Translations under genes and position numbers: made by a program
Source: Prostheceraeus crozeri
Lineage: Eukaryota; Platyhelminthes; Polycladida; Euryleptidae
Direction of reading: 5' to 3'
Length of the DNA stretch: 64,000 bases
Assembly (NCBI GenBank): GCA_907163375.1
Contig: CAJQUW010000498.1
Span: 62,001 to 126,000 of the forward strand
Part shown: one piece after another, positions 1-11,756 of the stretch
Layout: each line of letters begins with the position of its first letter
How positions within the stretch are numbered: the stretch's first letter is position 1
Notes under the pieces: model-generated
The model's input: the letters and a program-made list of their open reading frames with translations, nothing else
The model's database searches: none
What the model was told of the DNA's origin: nothing

Positions 1-1678
1 ATATTTATAAATCAGATGATTGCAACAACAACCGGATTTTTATCCCACAGTAAATCATCGAAAACGTTTTTGCGGGCATACCTAATCAAAAGCAATTAAT
101 TTTCAATGTATCTTAGAATTCACGCAGGGACATCGGATAATGCCTACTTTGTCTGTTAAGCAATAAAGATGATTTTTGTAGAAAAATTAGGAAAACATAT
201 AAAAACATAACTACCTACAATCATTCAACTGTACGTACTAATACAAAGCAGGTGGAATGAAAACAACAACTAAAGCACGTCCTCATTTGTTAGGCAAATG
301 AACTCCATTTACTCTATCCTCACTCATGCACTGTAAAACAAAAACCAATAAAATATTACCACCGACAGTTCGACTTTATTCTTTGCTTGTAATCGGTAGA
401 TATTCGAAGATGTGTCAAATCAATTTTTTGGGAAGTTTTGAGGCTCTAGATGCTTTCGTTTCTTCATTATACACGTATATGACGTAGGACTGCGCTACAT
501 GTCATCAAGAACTACATTCTGAGCAGAATGTGAAACTTGCGTGTAAATCCGAGGTCAAATAGTCTAAAAATGGATTATATGACCATTTGGCATCTAAAAA
601 AAAGTTATCAACACATTCATTATTAAGCTGTTATTGAAAGGAATGATTTCCATTATTAGTGTTTCCAAGGGATTGATTAGACTATGAAATCTTGACAGTT
701 TCACAGGCAAGTAAAGAGAGTTTCTGACTCGATATAATTTATTGGTCGAAAGTAAAAGGTTATAAATTTACACGTCGCACAGCGTGACGGGCTTTCGGCG
801 TCCAGCGCCTTCTTGACGGTCGATGGTCAAATTTTTACAGTGTTAACATTTAAAGGTTACACCACAAGCGGTTACGCGAGCGCGAAATGCTGGCTAATCG
901 AGAGTGGTGTACCGTGTAACCGAATTGCTGCCACAGTTTTCTGCCAAACTGACATTGTTTCCTCGATGTATGAGTTGCATGAATCATAGATATCGGACCA
1001 CGTGACCAATGATTTATGAAAGCGTTTCTAAACTATCGACAGGCAGAATTTCATTGTCTTATTTGCTTTGTTGGCTTATCATAGACTAATAACGCTCAAT
1101 TTCTACCCAAGATTGTTTCATTTAGACAGAAATTTATGACTTCGGTAGGAAGAACTCTTTGTGAACTTACTCGAATGTTATCTATCTCTCTGCTGTGTTT
1201 TCTTTTCTTTATTGTAGCTAACTTCACGATTAACTTTCAGCTATTTACTATCGCTGTGATGGAGAGAATGGACTTCTATGACGTAAATGATCAACTAGAA
1301 CACGTTTTTAATTGTTTTCTCATTAGACATCGCAATCCAAGAACGTTTTTGCTTAGATATCAGCAGTTCAGACGGATCTTCAAATATTTGAAGTGCTTAT
1401 CCTGCCGTTATGTATCAGGGAACAAGTTAAAGAACCTGTGTTTGAAACTCCTTCATTTTTGGGTGTAATTGTTGAATAGCTAAGGTAGGTTTCAGGAATT
1501 AACCAGAAATCGGTTCAATGTGTTGCATAACACTCGTAAAGAAGTCGCACTTGTCATACTTGTCAGTCTTGCAAGTGAATTATAACGCGCTGGGCTGTGA
1601 CCTCTTACACCATTACTGTGCGACAATGCTAAAATTTTGAACCGAAGTACATGATAAAATGCGCCGTTTCATAAGTTC
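1..1678. other. No supported gene
   Basis: I see no exon, RNA gene or recognisable transposon here. An open frame of 110 codons at 1136-1468 has no domain I recognise and ordinary AT-rich composition, so I do not call it. The region probably belongs to the intron upstream of the first LAP-gene exon in the window. Confidence 0.5.
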
Positions 1679-2700
1679 GGACCTTCCGTGTTAGGCCCAC
1701 TATTGTTCTTGATCTACACAAGTGACATTGCTCCAATTGTAGATGGTTTTGGCCTCAATGTGCATCTTTATGCGGACGATGTCTTAATTTATGGATCGTG
1801 CAGCCCATCTCATACCTCGGAGCTACAGGACAGATTATCCAGATGCGTGAGTGAAGTTTCCTACTGGCTATCATCAAACCGGATCTTACTTAATGCATCG
1901 AAATCCAAGGTCATGTGGTGTGTCTCACCCAAGAAACGGAATAATTGGCATTCTCCTTCGGTGAACCTTTGTGGCACGATGATATCTCCTTCAGCAGAAG
2001 TTCGGTGTTTGGGAGTTAGTATTGATAGTAATCTGCCTATGCAACGCAACATCTCAAGAACGGTTTCTACTTGCTTCTTGGCTCTCAGACGGATAAAATC
2101 AATAAGAAATTGCTTGTCATTCAACTCATCGAAGAGCTTAGTAAGCGCCTTGGTACTTACTCGACTGGACTATTGTGTGTCGTGCTACTATGGCCTTCCT
2201 GCATCAAGTTTGAGTCGTCTGCAAATAGTCATCAACACAAGTGCTCGTCTTGTCTACAACTTGGACCGCCGATGCCATATAAGTCCACTCCTTGGTCAGC
2301 TGAAGTGGCTTCCTATAGAAGGCCGAATTCAACGACGTTTGTGCACTTTGACTTATCAGTGCCTGCAAGGCATTGCACCATCTTACTTGTCTGACCTTCT
2401 GCAAGATGTCACGATAAATCCCAATCGACGGAGATTACGGTCCGCTGAGACATCGACGTTGGAGGTGCAGAAGTGTCGACGGGTAACATTTGGCGGAAGA
2501 ACATTTCGAGTGGCCGCCCCGAGGCTTTGGAATGATCTGCCTGCAGAAGTGAAGCTGGCTGACTGTTTTAGAAGTTTTAAAAGACTTAAATGTATATCTT
2601 TCGAATGAATTTTATCTTTTGTGAATCGGCCTTGAAATCGCTTGCGATAAAACGCCTTTATGTATTGAGTTCCGAAAATAAATAAAAAAATAAATTCTGA
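1679..2700 (+). mobile_element. 5'-truncated LINE (CR1/L2/Crack-like group), 3' half
   Basis: The frame 1679-2608 encodes the second half of a non-LTR retrotransposon reverse transcriptase. It opens in the conserved stretch before the catalytic block (SVLGPLLF), then has the catalytic YADD at 1769-1780. The C-terminal part is typical of CR1/L2-type LINEs: a SRLQ...ARLV motif, a LKWLPIEGRIQRRL motif, and an APRLWNDLP motif near the end. The endonuclease and the N-terminal RT are absent, as expected of a 5'-truncated copy made by incomplete target-primed reverse transcription. After the stop comes a short 3' UTR ending in an AAATAAATAAAAAAATAAA tail. The surviving frame has no stops, so the insertion looks fairly young. 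It lies upstream of the first LAP exon, probably in an intron. The exact LINE clade is uncertain. Confidence 0.88.
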
Positions 2701-2905
2701 AACAGCATATTAGATCATTCATGTAAGTAACATGTGGGAAGTACTGCGGATTGCTTAGCACTTAAATTAGGAATTATTGAATGTACACTAATTTAATGAG
2801 TTATTGGAAGTAGCTGTAAAATTTCTCCGAGAATTGGATAGAAATGAAAAGTTTTATGCTTTCTCAAATTTTGTTGCATGACATGATTCTTAACAATGAT
2901 TTTAG

Positions 2906-3410
2906 GTGCCACGATTTCGCACACGCGGTGCTGGAGGATATGAGTCAGACACGGCAACAATGCGAGGCCCTCGAGTGGCGGCCACTTTGCCTGCTGGTGG
3001 CCGACGTGGAGTCCTTGCTCCCGATCAGCCAGTCTACCCAGCACCAGTTCGTCCGGTACATCAATATGCACGTACCAGCGGTTATTGCACCGATTCTGAG
3101 ATCCACCCTCGCTCTGCGGTTCAACCTATGACCGAAAATCGACAGAAATACGAACCGCAGCCGCACTACCGCACCGTAGGACGCCATAACGATGGTTACG
3201 TTAGTGACGGCGCCTTCAGAGCGCCTCACAATGGTCACGTGACTAACTTTGGTCCTTCACAGGCCGTTAGTCATCCAAGGAGAAGTCGTGAGAGCGGCTA
3301 TGCTAGCGATACCGTCTCTGGGAACACATGGGCAAGACCTAGACCAGCACCGGTTATTGGTGGAGAGCGTCCGTCTGCTTTTTATCGTCCTTCATCTCTT
3401 CATGCACTAA
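2906..3410 (+). CDS. ERBIN/LRRC7: LAP-family (ERBIN/LRRC7-like) scaffold protein, internal exon: disordered tail
   Basis: Exon of the host gene whose last exon encodes an Erbin-type PDZ domain. The acceptor is tttag before 2906, where the in-frame TAG shows that the open frame cannot extend upstream. The donor is A|GTGAGT at 3411. It starts in phase 0 and leaves one base, which joins in frame to the exon at 6538. The 168 residues are low in hydrophobics and rich in Arg, Pro, Ser and Tyr, as expected of a disordered linker. Four copies of a GY-x-(S/T)-D type motif occur: GYESD, GYCTD, GYVSD and GYASD. LAP proteins carry N-terminal LRRs, a long variable middle and a C-terminal PDZ domain, and act as basolateral or synaptic membrane scaffolds. 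This exon belongs to the variable middle. The gene name rests on the PDZ exon. Confidence 0.85.
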
Positions 3411-3631
3411 GTGAGTGATCTATCTGTAGACTTTGGCCACAATTTAGTATCACTATTGATATCCGTTTCTCAACAGCAGCGATTCTCAATCTTATTTTGG
3501 TGGACTTACAGAGTATCAAAACTGTTTTTTATGTATACACGTGCGTAATGCAAATCCCGCATCAAGCTTTCGTTGATGTCTTGAGGAAAAGTGTAGAAAC
3601 TTCAACAGGAATCATTCATAAACGTGCAAAC

Positions 3632-3763
3632 CATAGAAATCCGATATTATGTAATGGTAGAGTACTAGAAAGGCCAGGGACATTGAAAGCAATGGTGCGT
3701 CATCGGCATGCGTCGTCATGACAACGGTACTGAACGATGACGGCTTTCAGTGGTTGACAATAA
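3632..3763 (+). repeat. Dispersed repeat, copy 1 (inverted copy at 27065-27193)
   Basis: About 130 bp shared in inverted orientation with 27065-27193. Shared blocks include CATAGAAATCCGA, ACATTGAAAGCAATG, GCATGCGTCGTCATGACAAC and TTCAGTGGTTG. I see no coding potential. It looks like an old short interspersed element of unknown type. Confidence 0.65.
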
Positions 3764-4517
3764 AAGGTGCTGACAGCTTATCAGTGTGCTTTGTAAATAT
3801 TCACGGTTATTATCACTTCTCATAAAAGTATTTTGATAACATAACTTGCAACAAATCGCCTTGCGTCAAGTATTTCCAACTGTTGCATGTGTCAGTAATT
3901 CGATTCTTCTCAAGATCTAGCAACATTGATGTAGATAGGTACTCGTACCTAGATGATCGGCTGAAATGACCAGCAACAGTCCATTCTAGTCTCACTAACT
4001 TAAGCAAAGGTAAAAATCCGATTTCTACTGTAAACGGTCTCTATCCGCGCTTTCACATGTGTTACTGCGAAAGGAGAGACACTCTTTTGATAGTAGCTTA
4101 ATTGACTAATGCAATAAAAGTGAACTTTGTTTAATTCTGTCACAAGATTAACCTTAAAATTGTCGATGTATCACAAGTTCCTCAGTGCTTGTCTCGAAGC
4201 ACACATGTCAGTACGTTGATTGCTCTCAGGATGCGATTGCATACGATTTTGTTGTAACTGTTAAACTAGACTAAAATTCCGATCCCTTGTGAAACACAGA
4301 ACATCAGAAGACGGAAGACACTCCCACAAGCAAAGACCTGACTGAGCTAGAACTCAAGCTGTTCCGCCTATTGGAGGTTGAGAAGCACTGTTCCAGACAA
4401 CGTTGAGTTACTCACAGGAGGATTTGGAAGACTGGTAGTGACCTGGTGTAAAGACACCTGAGAGCTTCTGTTACAAATAGATGTTTGGACAACTTATCAT
4501 TGATTGTATATTTTCAG

Positions 4518-4559
4518 GCTGGCGTGGTTCTTATGCCAATTCTGAAAATTGGAATATTG
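4518..4559 (+). other. Candidate 42-bp cassette exon A of the LAP gene
   Basis: A 42-bp unit lies between the acceptor TATATTTTCAG and the donor G|GTATGTT. The preceding exon ends with one spare base and the next begins by completing that codon, so a 42-bp insert read in phase 1 keeps the frame. It would add SWRGSYANSENWNI with no stop. A second unit of the same length, with a nearly identical splice acceptor, lies 455 bp downstream. I infer an optional or mutually exclusive exon. A plain repeat is the alternative. Confidence 0.45.
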
Positions 4560-4972
4560 GTATGTTTGACCGTGATGAAAACTTCTTGTATTATTGCTTA
4601 TCATTTATTCACGACAATATTATCTGCCAGTATCTCTGTATCTCACAAACTCACAAGAGTCATTCTTAGTCATCAACACCATCCTGTTATCACGCTTTCT
4701 TTTAAATTGAAAGATTGGTTTTGCAATATGTACAGACGAATCCTTGTACAGCGATCTACGCCTGCCGAGGAATTTCACGCTTCACGTATAGACATTTTTC
4801 TAATCTATGTCCAGGCGAACTGGCAATCTGCAATCAGTTAATAGTCTGCCTTTGGTCTCTAACCATGCACTTTCAGTGACTCGTCTTGGGCAACCGATTA
4901 AGTCGAATTTCTAAAAATTTATTAATTTTTTTGAATTTCTTCTTATACCGTTGACTGTATATTTTCAGGCTG

Positions 4973-5014
4973 GCGTGGTTCCTACGTCAGTTGCGGATAT
5001 TGGAAACTTGGTAT
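4973..5014 (+). other. Candidate 42-bp cassette exon B of the LAP gene (tandem duplicate of A)
   Basis: This is a second 42-bp unit with the same acceptor (TGTATATTTTCAG), the same first 15 bases (GCTGGCGTGGTTC plus diverged bases) and a donor G|GTATGTT. Read in phase 1 it adds SWRGSYVSCGYWKL with no stop. The two units diverge in their second half but keep the exact length, both splice sites and an open frame. That is the pattern of a duplicated alternative exon rather than of drifting intron sequence. No transcript evidence is available to me. Confidence 0.45.
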
Positions 5015-6537
5015 GTTGAATCTCATCATATATACAGCAATGATCCACAAGAGCCAATTGCATCCACATTGTCTCTGTTTCTTACATGCACTACATTATT
5101 GCTACAATATCAACACTTATAGTTGTAGCGCCTTACAATAATTTGAGAAGCGTTGTGATCTCCGGAGGTCAGTGGGTAAGGACTGGCCATCTGATCCTTC
5201 TGCTCTGTTGTCGTCAAGCAAGGCGTGTGTGTCAGAACATTTAGTCAAATCTTACCTCGTCAACATCATCCCAACCCCTTGTTAAAAAAAGTTTGAAGCC
5301 GGTTAAAAGGGTTTAAATGGAGTCTCACAATCGTGCTAAGCGCGTTTTGCTGTAAAACCATTTGGAAAAATGAAGAATTTTGACGATGCAGTTAGCTTGT
5401 GAAATTAATAATGCAGAACCTGGAGTCTAGGGCTTCTCAGTCTTTCCACTTTGCCCGCAGCAGTTCTATCCACGTGGAGTACACAATTTACTGTCTTCTT
5501 TGACTTTGTCCACCATTCATTTTAATTTGCTAACTTAATGTGTGATTGAAGAAATTTTTTTCAACATGCATAACCATGCTTACTATAAAGTTAGTTGTTT
5601 TTTCATCCTTCATAGCCAAACTTGCACGTTCTTATTGATTCAATAGATCTGTCATGACTTTCTTTTCGAGGGTAACATTTATACCTTATTACTTGTAAAA
5701 TCATTGTAAGTAGGCCTAATGTCTCAGGTATTTTTGAGATGCAACAAATCATGTCTGATCAAATGTTTCTTGAATGCTTGGCAAAAGTATTTTCGAGAGG
5801 AATTTAATTATCAACGTTCTACAAGCGAAATTACAAGCATGGTCCTACATGTATGTGATCAACCATCTACCAATCTATCAATCAACCAACCAACTCAATT
5901 ATTTCCTTACATTTTTCGATGCCTCTAGATGTCTATATGATTTAACCTCGGTGGTCGCTCGCCACCCTGATGACTTTTTAAAAATCCAAGACGATTACTG
6001 TACTATTTTGATTCTTGACTAAAAGCTTAAAACTTCGCGGAAGTCTAGGAATTATATCGATGCGAAGATCATCATTACCGCAGGAAGTTATGACTGGATG
6101 AGACTATCCATCAAATTATTAAACAAATACCACAAAACTTTTTATCTGATAGACAAACGTGACCATAAACGATGGCAAAATCTACTGGGACTTACTCTTG
6201 ATTACATTTTAGATCACTTCCGCATTTTACGCAGAACACTTTTACCCCTGACCTCCCGGAGGGTAACAAGGGTTCGTACTCATGGGTAATTCTATATTTC
6301 TAAACCAATATGCTCATATGAGTGGTTCGTTCAGACACCAGGAATTTGGAAGGTTCGTCCGCCAACATACGATCAGCTGTTAAGAGACTCTTGCTTCAGT
6401 CGTATTGGTCATTATTATCGTTTATTGATTTACTTTTCCTGGTTATTCGTCACTCTAAAAATGCTTGATCACCTCCCTTATTCTCAGCATCATCTGTTTT
6501 GTAGATTTTTTCTAATTTTCTAATCCTTGCATTGCAG

Positions 6538-6708
6538 ATCAGCCACAGCAGGTTGTTCAGCCAAACATTCGACCTGTTACTACCACTCGTCCGCTCCCGC
6601 CCGCCCCTGCACCGGCAGTGCCCATTGAACAACGCAATTCAACCTCCTCTGACAGCGGCTATGCTCCAGCTGCCAACAACATGGCCCATCCGGTCCCAAC
6701 TAGACCAG
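6538..6708 (+). CDS. ERBIN/LRRC7: LAP-family scaffold protein, internal exon: Pro-rich linker
   Basis: A 171-bp exon with acceptor TTGCAG before 6538 and donor G|GTAAGC at 6709. It enters and leaves in phase 1, so skipping it would keep the frame. It encodes about 57 residues. The proline-rich run RPLPPAPAPAVP resembles SH3-ligand sequence, and SSDSGYAPA is a fifth GY-centred motif like those in the previous exon. No globular domain is visible. It joins in frame to the exon at 19299 across a 12.6-kb intron filled with repeats. The assignment depends on phase, codon content and shared motifs with the exons on either side, and I consider it secure. Confidence 0.85.
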
Positions 6709-9700
6709 GTAAGCAGCTAATTTTGACCAATTAATGCTGTAGGCCAGAAGTGCATAATCATGGCATGATTAGTCGCAGCTGTACCAGCCGCCTTGGCAGA
6801 TGAAATGGGGTTAAGCAGCACCTTGCTCATGCAAATGAAATGGATAGAACACCAGAATAGTCCTTATCTTCTACAGATACAGACCATGCGGATATCAGAG
6901 CATGCATCAGAGTAATAATTGTGCATACCTAGAAGAACGTTACCGTTGAGTTTCGCACTTATTTCGATGACTAGCCATTGCATGTTCAGAGGCTCTGGGA
7001 CTCAGGCGTACTCAAAATAATGAGAGTAGCCAACCTCAAGAGTGTAGAAATTTCTTTATCGAAATATTGGTGTTCTTAAAGAGTTAGAATAATTGCGAAT
7101 CTTTATTAAGTGCATTGATACGGTACTGGCTGCTTGCTTTGAAGCTTAACCAAGGCGGAAAGACATGTATGAAAAGCACGCAAGTCACTGGAATCCGCCT
7201 TTTTTAATGTATAGTGCCATAGCAATGTGTGACCACGACGGAGTGTTGTTATCTTCGAAATCTATCAAGATTTACTGCCATGATATGCAAAATGTCGCTG
7301 GGCAGTAATTTATAACTTGCCCTTTTGGGGAAGGCAGGTGTACTCCACAAAGTAGCGACATTATTGATATTCATTTGTATCTTGACGTAGTTTTGTGTAT
7401 TGGAAAAATCGAGCTACCTCGAAATCATATTTCAGAAAAGCAGATAATATTGAAATTACACCGAGATCTTTCATTTGGCCTGTACAAGGTGGATCCAGAT
7501 ACCGTAGTGAATGATCTACAAGGATGGGAGACTGATGACCAGGCGTATTCTTGCGACCTCTGTTAAAGATGCTTTGCGATGTCGCGAGTTCTAAAGTAAT
7601 CTATTAGTACACTTGTAACTGTGGAGACAGTTACATTGGCAGAGCTCGTAGGTATTTGGCGACGCTAATCAAGGAACACGTGCCAATTTGGGTAGCACGT
7701 GGTCGAACGGGGAAGGCTTTGACGTCTGTCACTCGTCATTTAGTAGATTGCTCATTGGTTCAATATGACGTAGTAGATCATAGAAATATGCTTGTCATTT
7801 TGTCACGTGCACGATCGAAAAGCATTTTGTCCTCACTCGATCGAGGCATTGTTCATCAAGAGACAAAAGTCGATTTCTTGTTTGCTGAAAGAATTCGTGT
7901 TGCAGCCATCACTGCCGTGATGAATGTGAAATGTACTACTCACTTTTCATCAGTTTTCAAGTTCGTCGATCATTTACTTCAGTATCTGGGTTACCTTGAA
8001 AAGACCAGACGAAAGATCTCGTAGTTTTAATTATCTTTTGTGATTTTTCTTAAATTATTTCGAAGCTACCCGTGACTCATTTCCTTTAAACATAGATATT
8101 TCTCATGAAATTTGATATGACACTGAACTTGAACTTCATGAAGACAGTGGTCACAGGAAGGTGTGTGTGGCTCAGTATGGTAGAAGGTTGCGCACCTCTG
8201 TCGTACGCTTCAGTGGGACAGAGGTGCAGTTTTGGTTACTGAAAAAGTTGTGGGAAGCTAACAGCATTCCGGCAGCAGAGACACACCCGGTAAGGTCTCC
8301 AGGTGGCGACAATTATGTCTCATGTAAAACTCTGATCTCATGTTGACTGACGCCAAACACCTGACATCGTCTCCTCTTCCCACGCCATCTATGAGACACG
8401 TCCCTCACGTCCGGTAGACAGTAGCGGATTGTGGCAGCGCGCGTGGAGGAGCGAGGTTCTGGAGAGTCAGTAAGAGTCAAGTAAATTGAAAATTTCGGAT
8501 TTGGCCAGATCAGGATTTCCTTGATTTCATCACGAGGTGAAGTACACGCTATGTACTGTGAGGTGAGGACATTGGACGGAGGTGATTACAAACATCAGAC
8601 AGAGTGGACAGTGGACGTTCCGTCGATTTATCAAATCTTATTGAAACCCAGCCTTAACTGAGCTCTAATAGAGCTTAAGGTTGAATCTCATTGAATGATA
8701 GAGGGAGAGAGAGAGAGGAAATGGAGAGGTTGGAAGGAGACTAATGAAAATACATTTGAAAACTTGGATCCTTTGTCAAAGAGAAGAGCGGAAAGACAAT
8801 GAAATATGTGGGAAGGAAGTTGATATACAGAGAGAATGGGGAGAAGGAATCAGTATGAAGACAGTTTGGGATGAAATATTGGAATTTGTAGCTCTGATTG
8901 CTTCTCAGACTGGCCTGATTGTTGTGTCTGCCACCCATGATGTGTAAGAGGAGAGAGCTGCTTATCGAATTATCAACTGTCAATCACTGACATTCGTAGC
9001 TCGGCAATCTCTCGCCAACTTGATATTTCGATCTGCCTTGCTCGACTGTAGGATTCCTTAGAAATAGGTCATCCGGAAATGAACGCATTGAGCACGTCTA
9101 TCAAGCTCACGGAAGATGGAAAAGTTGAGTGAAAGGTTGATGATTCATTTTCGAGTTCCTCTTCGCAAAATATGAGCGCAATCTATAAACGGGAAAATAT
9201 CTATTTCTACACCTTATATCATTTTCCATTCAATAATTCTTATTTATCTCGATCTCATGGCTAGTTCCTCCATTATTGTTTTTGAAATTAAATGTATTCG
9301 TTTCTGACCAGTTGAGAGCGACCGGCAGCATGCCGGCATGCTGTCAATTCACGGTTTTGTAACTACCCCCACTTTCCAACATCGCAGTCTTGCCATGGAG
9401 CAAATCATCCCGCTCGCAAGTAGTGCCTCCACTGATGTGAAACTGCTGCAGCTGACGTAAATTCACCATAACCATCAATCTTTATCGCCTGTATTGGTAT
9501 TTATGTACCTATACAATTACCCAAAAATTGCCAAGTTGAAGCTTTGCCGAATCTTCCATTCTTAAATCATAAGATATATATTTTGGTCATTCTATGGTAG
9601 CGATGGTTTCATTCTGGGTAGTTAAGCAATTTTCAGGAGAGGCTATATACTCAATAAATAGTTCTTCTCAAAATCGAACTCTCCCAATATAATCTCAAAT

Positions 9701-10640
9701 ACCAATATTGTGAACAGAAATATGTGACGAAAAGCAGCCATTTATAGCACTGTACCTGGTAGCGGTCGTTCCAAGAAAGGACACACTTTCAGTTACTCAA
9801 TGCACAAAGATTTTCTGAGGAGCGGTTGCACATAAATTAACGATATCTCCACCTTATACCTGTCATGAACTCTAGTAGCAATGTCATAAGCTATTTAGTT
9901 ATTTCATTTTCTCAAATTGTTTGCAGATCTCAATATGCTTGGTAACGGTCGTTTCTTAAGAGCTGCCCTTTGAATGTGTGGTGAATCATTGACATTCTGC
10001 TAAACTGAATATCAAGAGCTATTTTACAAGTTGCTATGATAGTCATCAGATGAAGCGATGATACATAATTGTAGAAGTTTCAAACATTAACTTTAAAAAG
10101 TAAAAGCAAGCGGCAGCTTGAACGAGATTCTCTTTTTCCGACTCATGTTTCACTTTTCGTGGAATTACTCATTTTTGTAAGAGACTTTTGAAAACTGCAA
10201 GTTGGAAGTATGCTTCATTTATTAGGTTCACAATATGTCCCTTGGTAAATAAGTAGAATTACTTGGATAATTGTGCTCATATTGACTTTCAAACCTACAT
10301 GCATCTGCATTGATAAATCATCACTTGTTGGTCATGTCGTTAGAAGTCAGTCACGAGCGCTCGCAAAATTGGGTATGAAAATTGCTTTATGCGATTAGTA
10401 GAATCCGATTCCTTTAACGTTTTAAGTCTGAATTTATTGACATATCCCGAAAAAGATTGAAAATTATTTATTTTAGATAGTAGGTATGTTTGCGGAAACT
10501 CCCACACTTGTCAGACAACTTGGTCATTCGAATAGTCACAGCAGTGTGCCTATTTTGGCATAAGTAACAAAATAACAGTCGAAGAACACCGGTGAATAAC
10601 TCAAAAGGGCATCCTCAGAGATCAATTAAATTGATTCAAC
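6709..10640. other. Intron sequence, no supported feature
   Basis: This is the first part of the large LAP intron. I see only unrecognised short open frames (the longest is 122 codons at 7656-8024, with no ATG start and no known domain), a GA-rich run near 8701-8740, and a perfect 18-bp palindrome at 9326-9343. Nothing here is supported as a gene. Confidence 0.5.
9326..9343. repeat. Perfect 18-bp palindrome
   Basis: CAGCATGCCGGCATGCTG equals its own reverse complement and is GC-rich against an AT-rich background. Its function is unknown. Confidence 0.9.
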
Positions 10641-10651
10641 GATTATGAGGT

Positions 10652-10850
10652 GGGGTCTCCTTGGTACAGTGGCTAAGTGCTTGGGCTAGTGATCTTTTGG
10701 TCCAGAGGTCGAGTCCCTAAACTGTCATTGGAAGTGGACTAAAACATCATAACGCTCCAGATTAAACCACGCTCCAGACTTTGTCAGCACCGTCTAAGCC
10801 CCTAGAATGGAGTAGTAGGCACTTTTGAAGAGAATATCTGAGTCTGATGT
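10652..10850 (+). mobile_element. tRNA-derived SINE, copy 1
   Basis: The head has an RNA polymerase III box A (TGGTACAGTGG, 10662-10672) and box B (GGTCGAGTCCC, 10707-10717) at tRNA-like spacing. The body then shares blocks with the copy at 23841-24065: GACTAAAA, ACGCTCCAGATTAAA, GTCAG.ACCGTC.AAG and GGAGTAGTA. SINEs are non-coding and are mobilised by LINE machinery. This copy lacks the AGGAAGGGCATCC block present in copy 2, an internal deletion of about 11 bases. I could not identify a target-site duplication. Confidence 0.8.
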
Positions 10851-11318
10851 CACCCTTTCAACACATGTTCAATACATGCAACTGCACATACATGTATATC
10901 GCTCTGAATCAAGCATCTCATTCTTGTGTACTGGGTGCTTAATGTACTTCACATGTTATCAGGATTAAGGTCTGTGGCAATCTGTGTTGTTCTAGCCTGA
11001 ATATTTTGTCTTATCTGAATCGTCACTACCATTACATGTACGTATATCTTCGTTAATATAGAGATACTTTTTGGTGGATATGTGATAACCATTGTGATAT
11101 TGTGATTTTCATTCCTCCGGAGACTTACTGTTATCATTATTATTTGCAACTTATTAGCTCGCTTTGTTATGTTATTTTTGTGGGATTAAACTGGACAACA
11201 CATTTTTCACGTCATCATTAGACCCACCAACCGTCATTAGATTTCGCGAGACGTCTGTCAGGCAAGACTTTCACTTTCCGATACGTGGCGGTCTGACGGC
11301 CTTTCGCATGCCGCATAG

Positions 11319-11756
11319 TTAGTCCCGCTGTCTAGAGAAGGTAAGCTTCGTATCTTGTAGTGCTAATGAAATGGCACAATCTGCAGCTGACGAAATATCA
11401 TAGCTCTCGAACAGCAGGTAGTCAGTTGAAAGACACAACAACCTGTGCGAAGCTTCAGTGAAAATGAAAATAGCATTATCACATAGCAAAGAGGCATAAG
11501 ACGACGTCAGGTTATCCTGACGTGTGCACGTGAACGTTTTTTGTGCGTCTGCTATCTTAATGATTATAGTTATCGGACTGGACTTTATCAACAGAACTTG
11601 TTTGTTGAAATGATCTGAATTCTTCGAGTCCGAAGAATTCGTGGCGATTGGAAGATTTTGAAGGAATTCACAACAATCCTCAGGAAATGAGATATTTTCG
11701 CCATTCAACCAATGAATTGCTCCTTCTGTCCACTTATCAAGTCCCTGCATGTGTTA
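11319..11756 (+). pseudogene. Remnant of an unidentified repeat protein, copy 1
   Basis: About 400 bp match 51910-52362 in the same orientation. In the better copy the + strand reads as protein; here the same reading (LMKWHNL..TKYHSSRT near the start, NDLNSS near the end) is broken by several stops and shifts. The apparent 143-codon frame on the opposite strand is a shadow. I do not recognise the protein. Being dispersed and decayed, it is most likely a piece of a transposon gene. Confidence 0.55.

Noticed and set aside
1136-1468. 110-codon open frame with a hydrophobic N-terminal segment
   Set aside because: No family resemblance or splice context, and length is expected by chance in AT-rich DNA.
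6325-6360. Small exon-like unit between CAG and GTTCGT
   Set aside because: Very short, weak donor and no duplicate or motif support, unlike the 42-bp units.
7656-8024. 122-codon open frame in the LAP intron
   Set aside because: No ATG start, no recognised domain and no fitting splice sites.
11319-11750. 143-codon minus-strand frame
   Set aside because: It is the shadow of a + strand repeat protein whose better copy at 51930 reads in the opposite direction.
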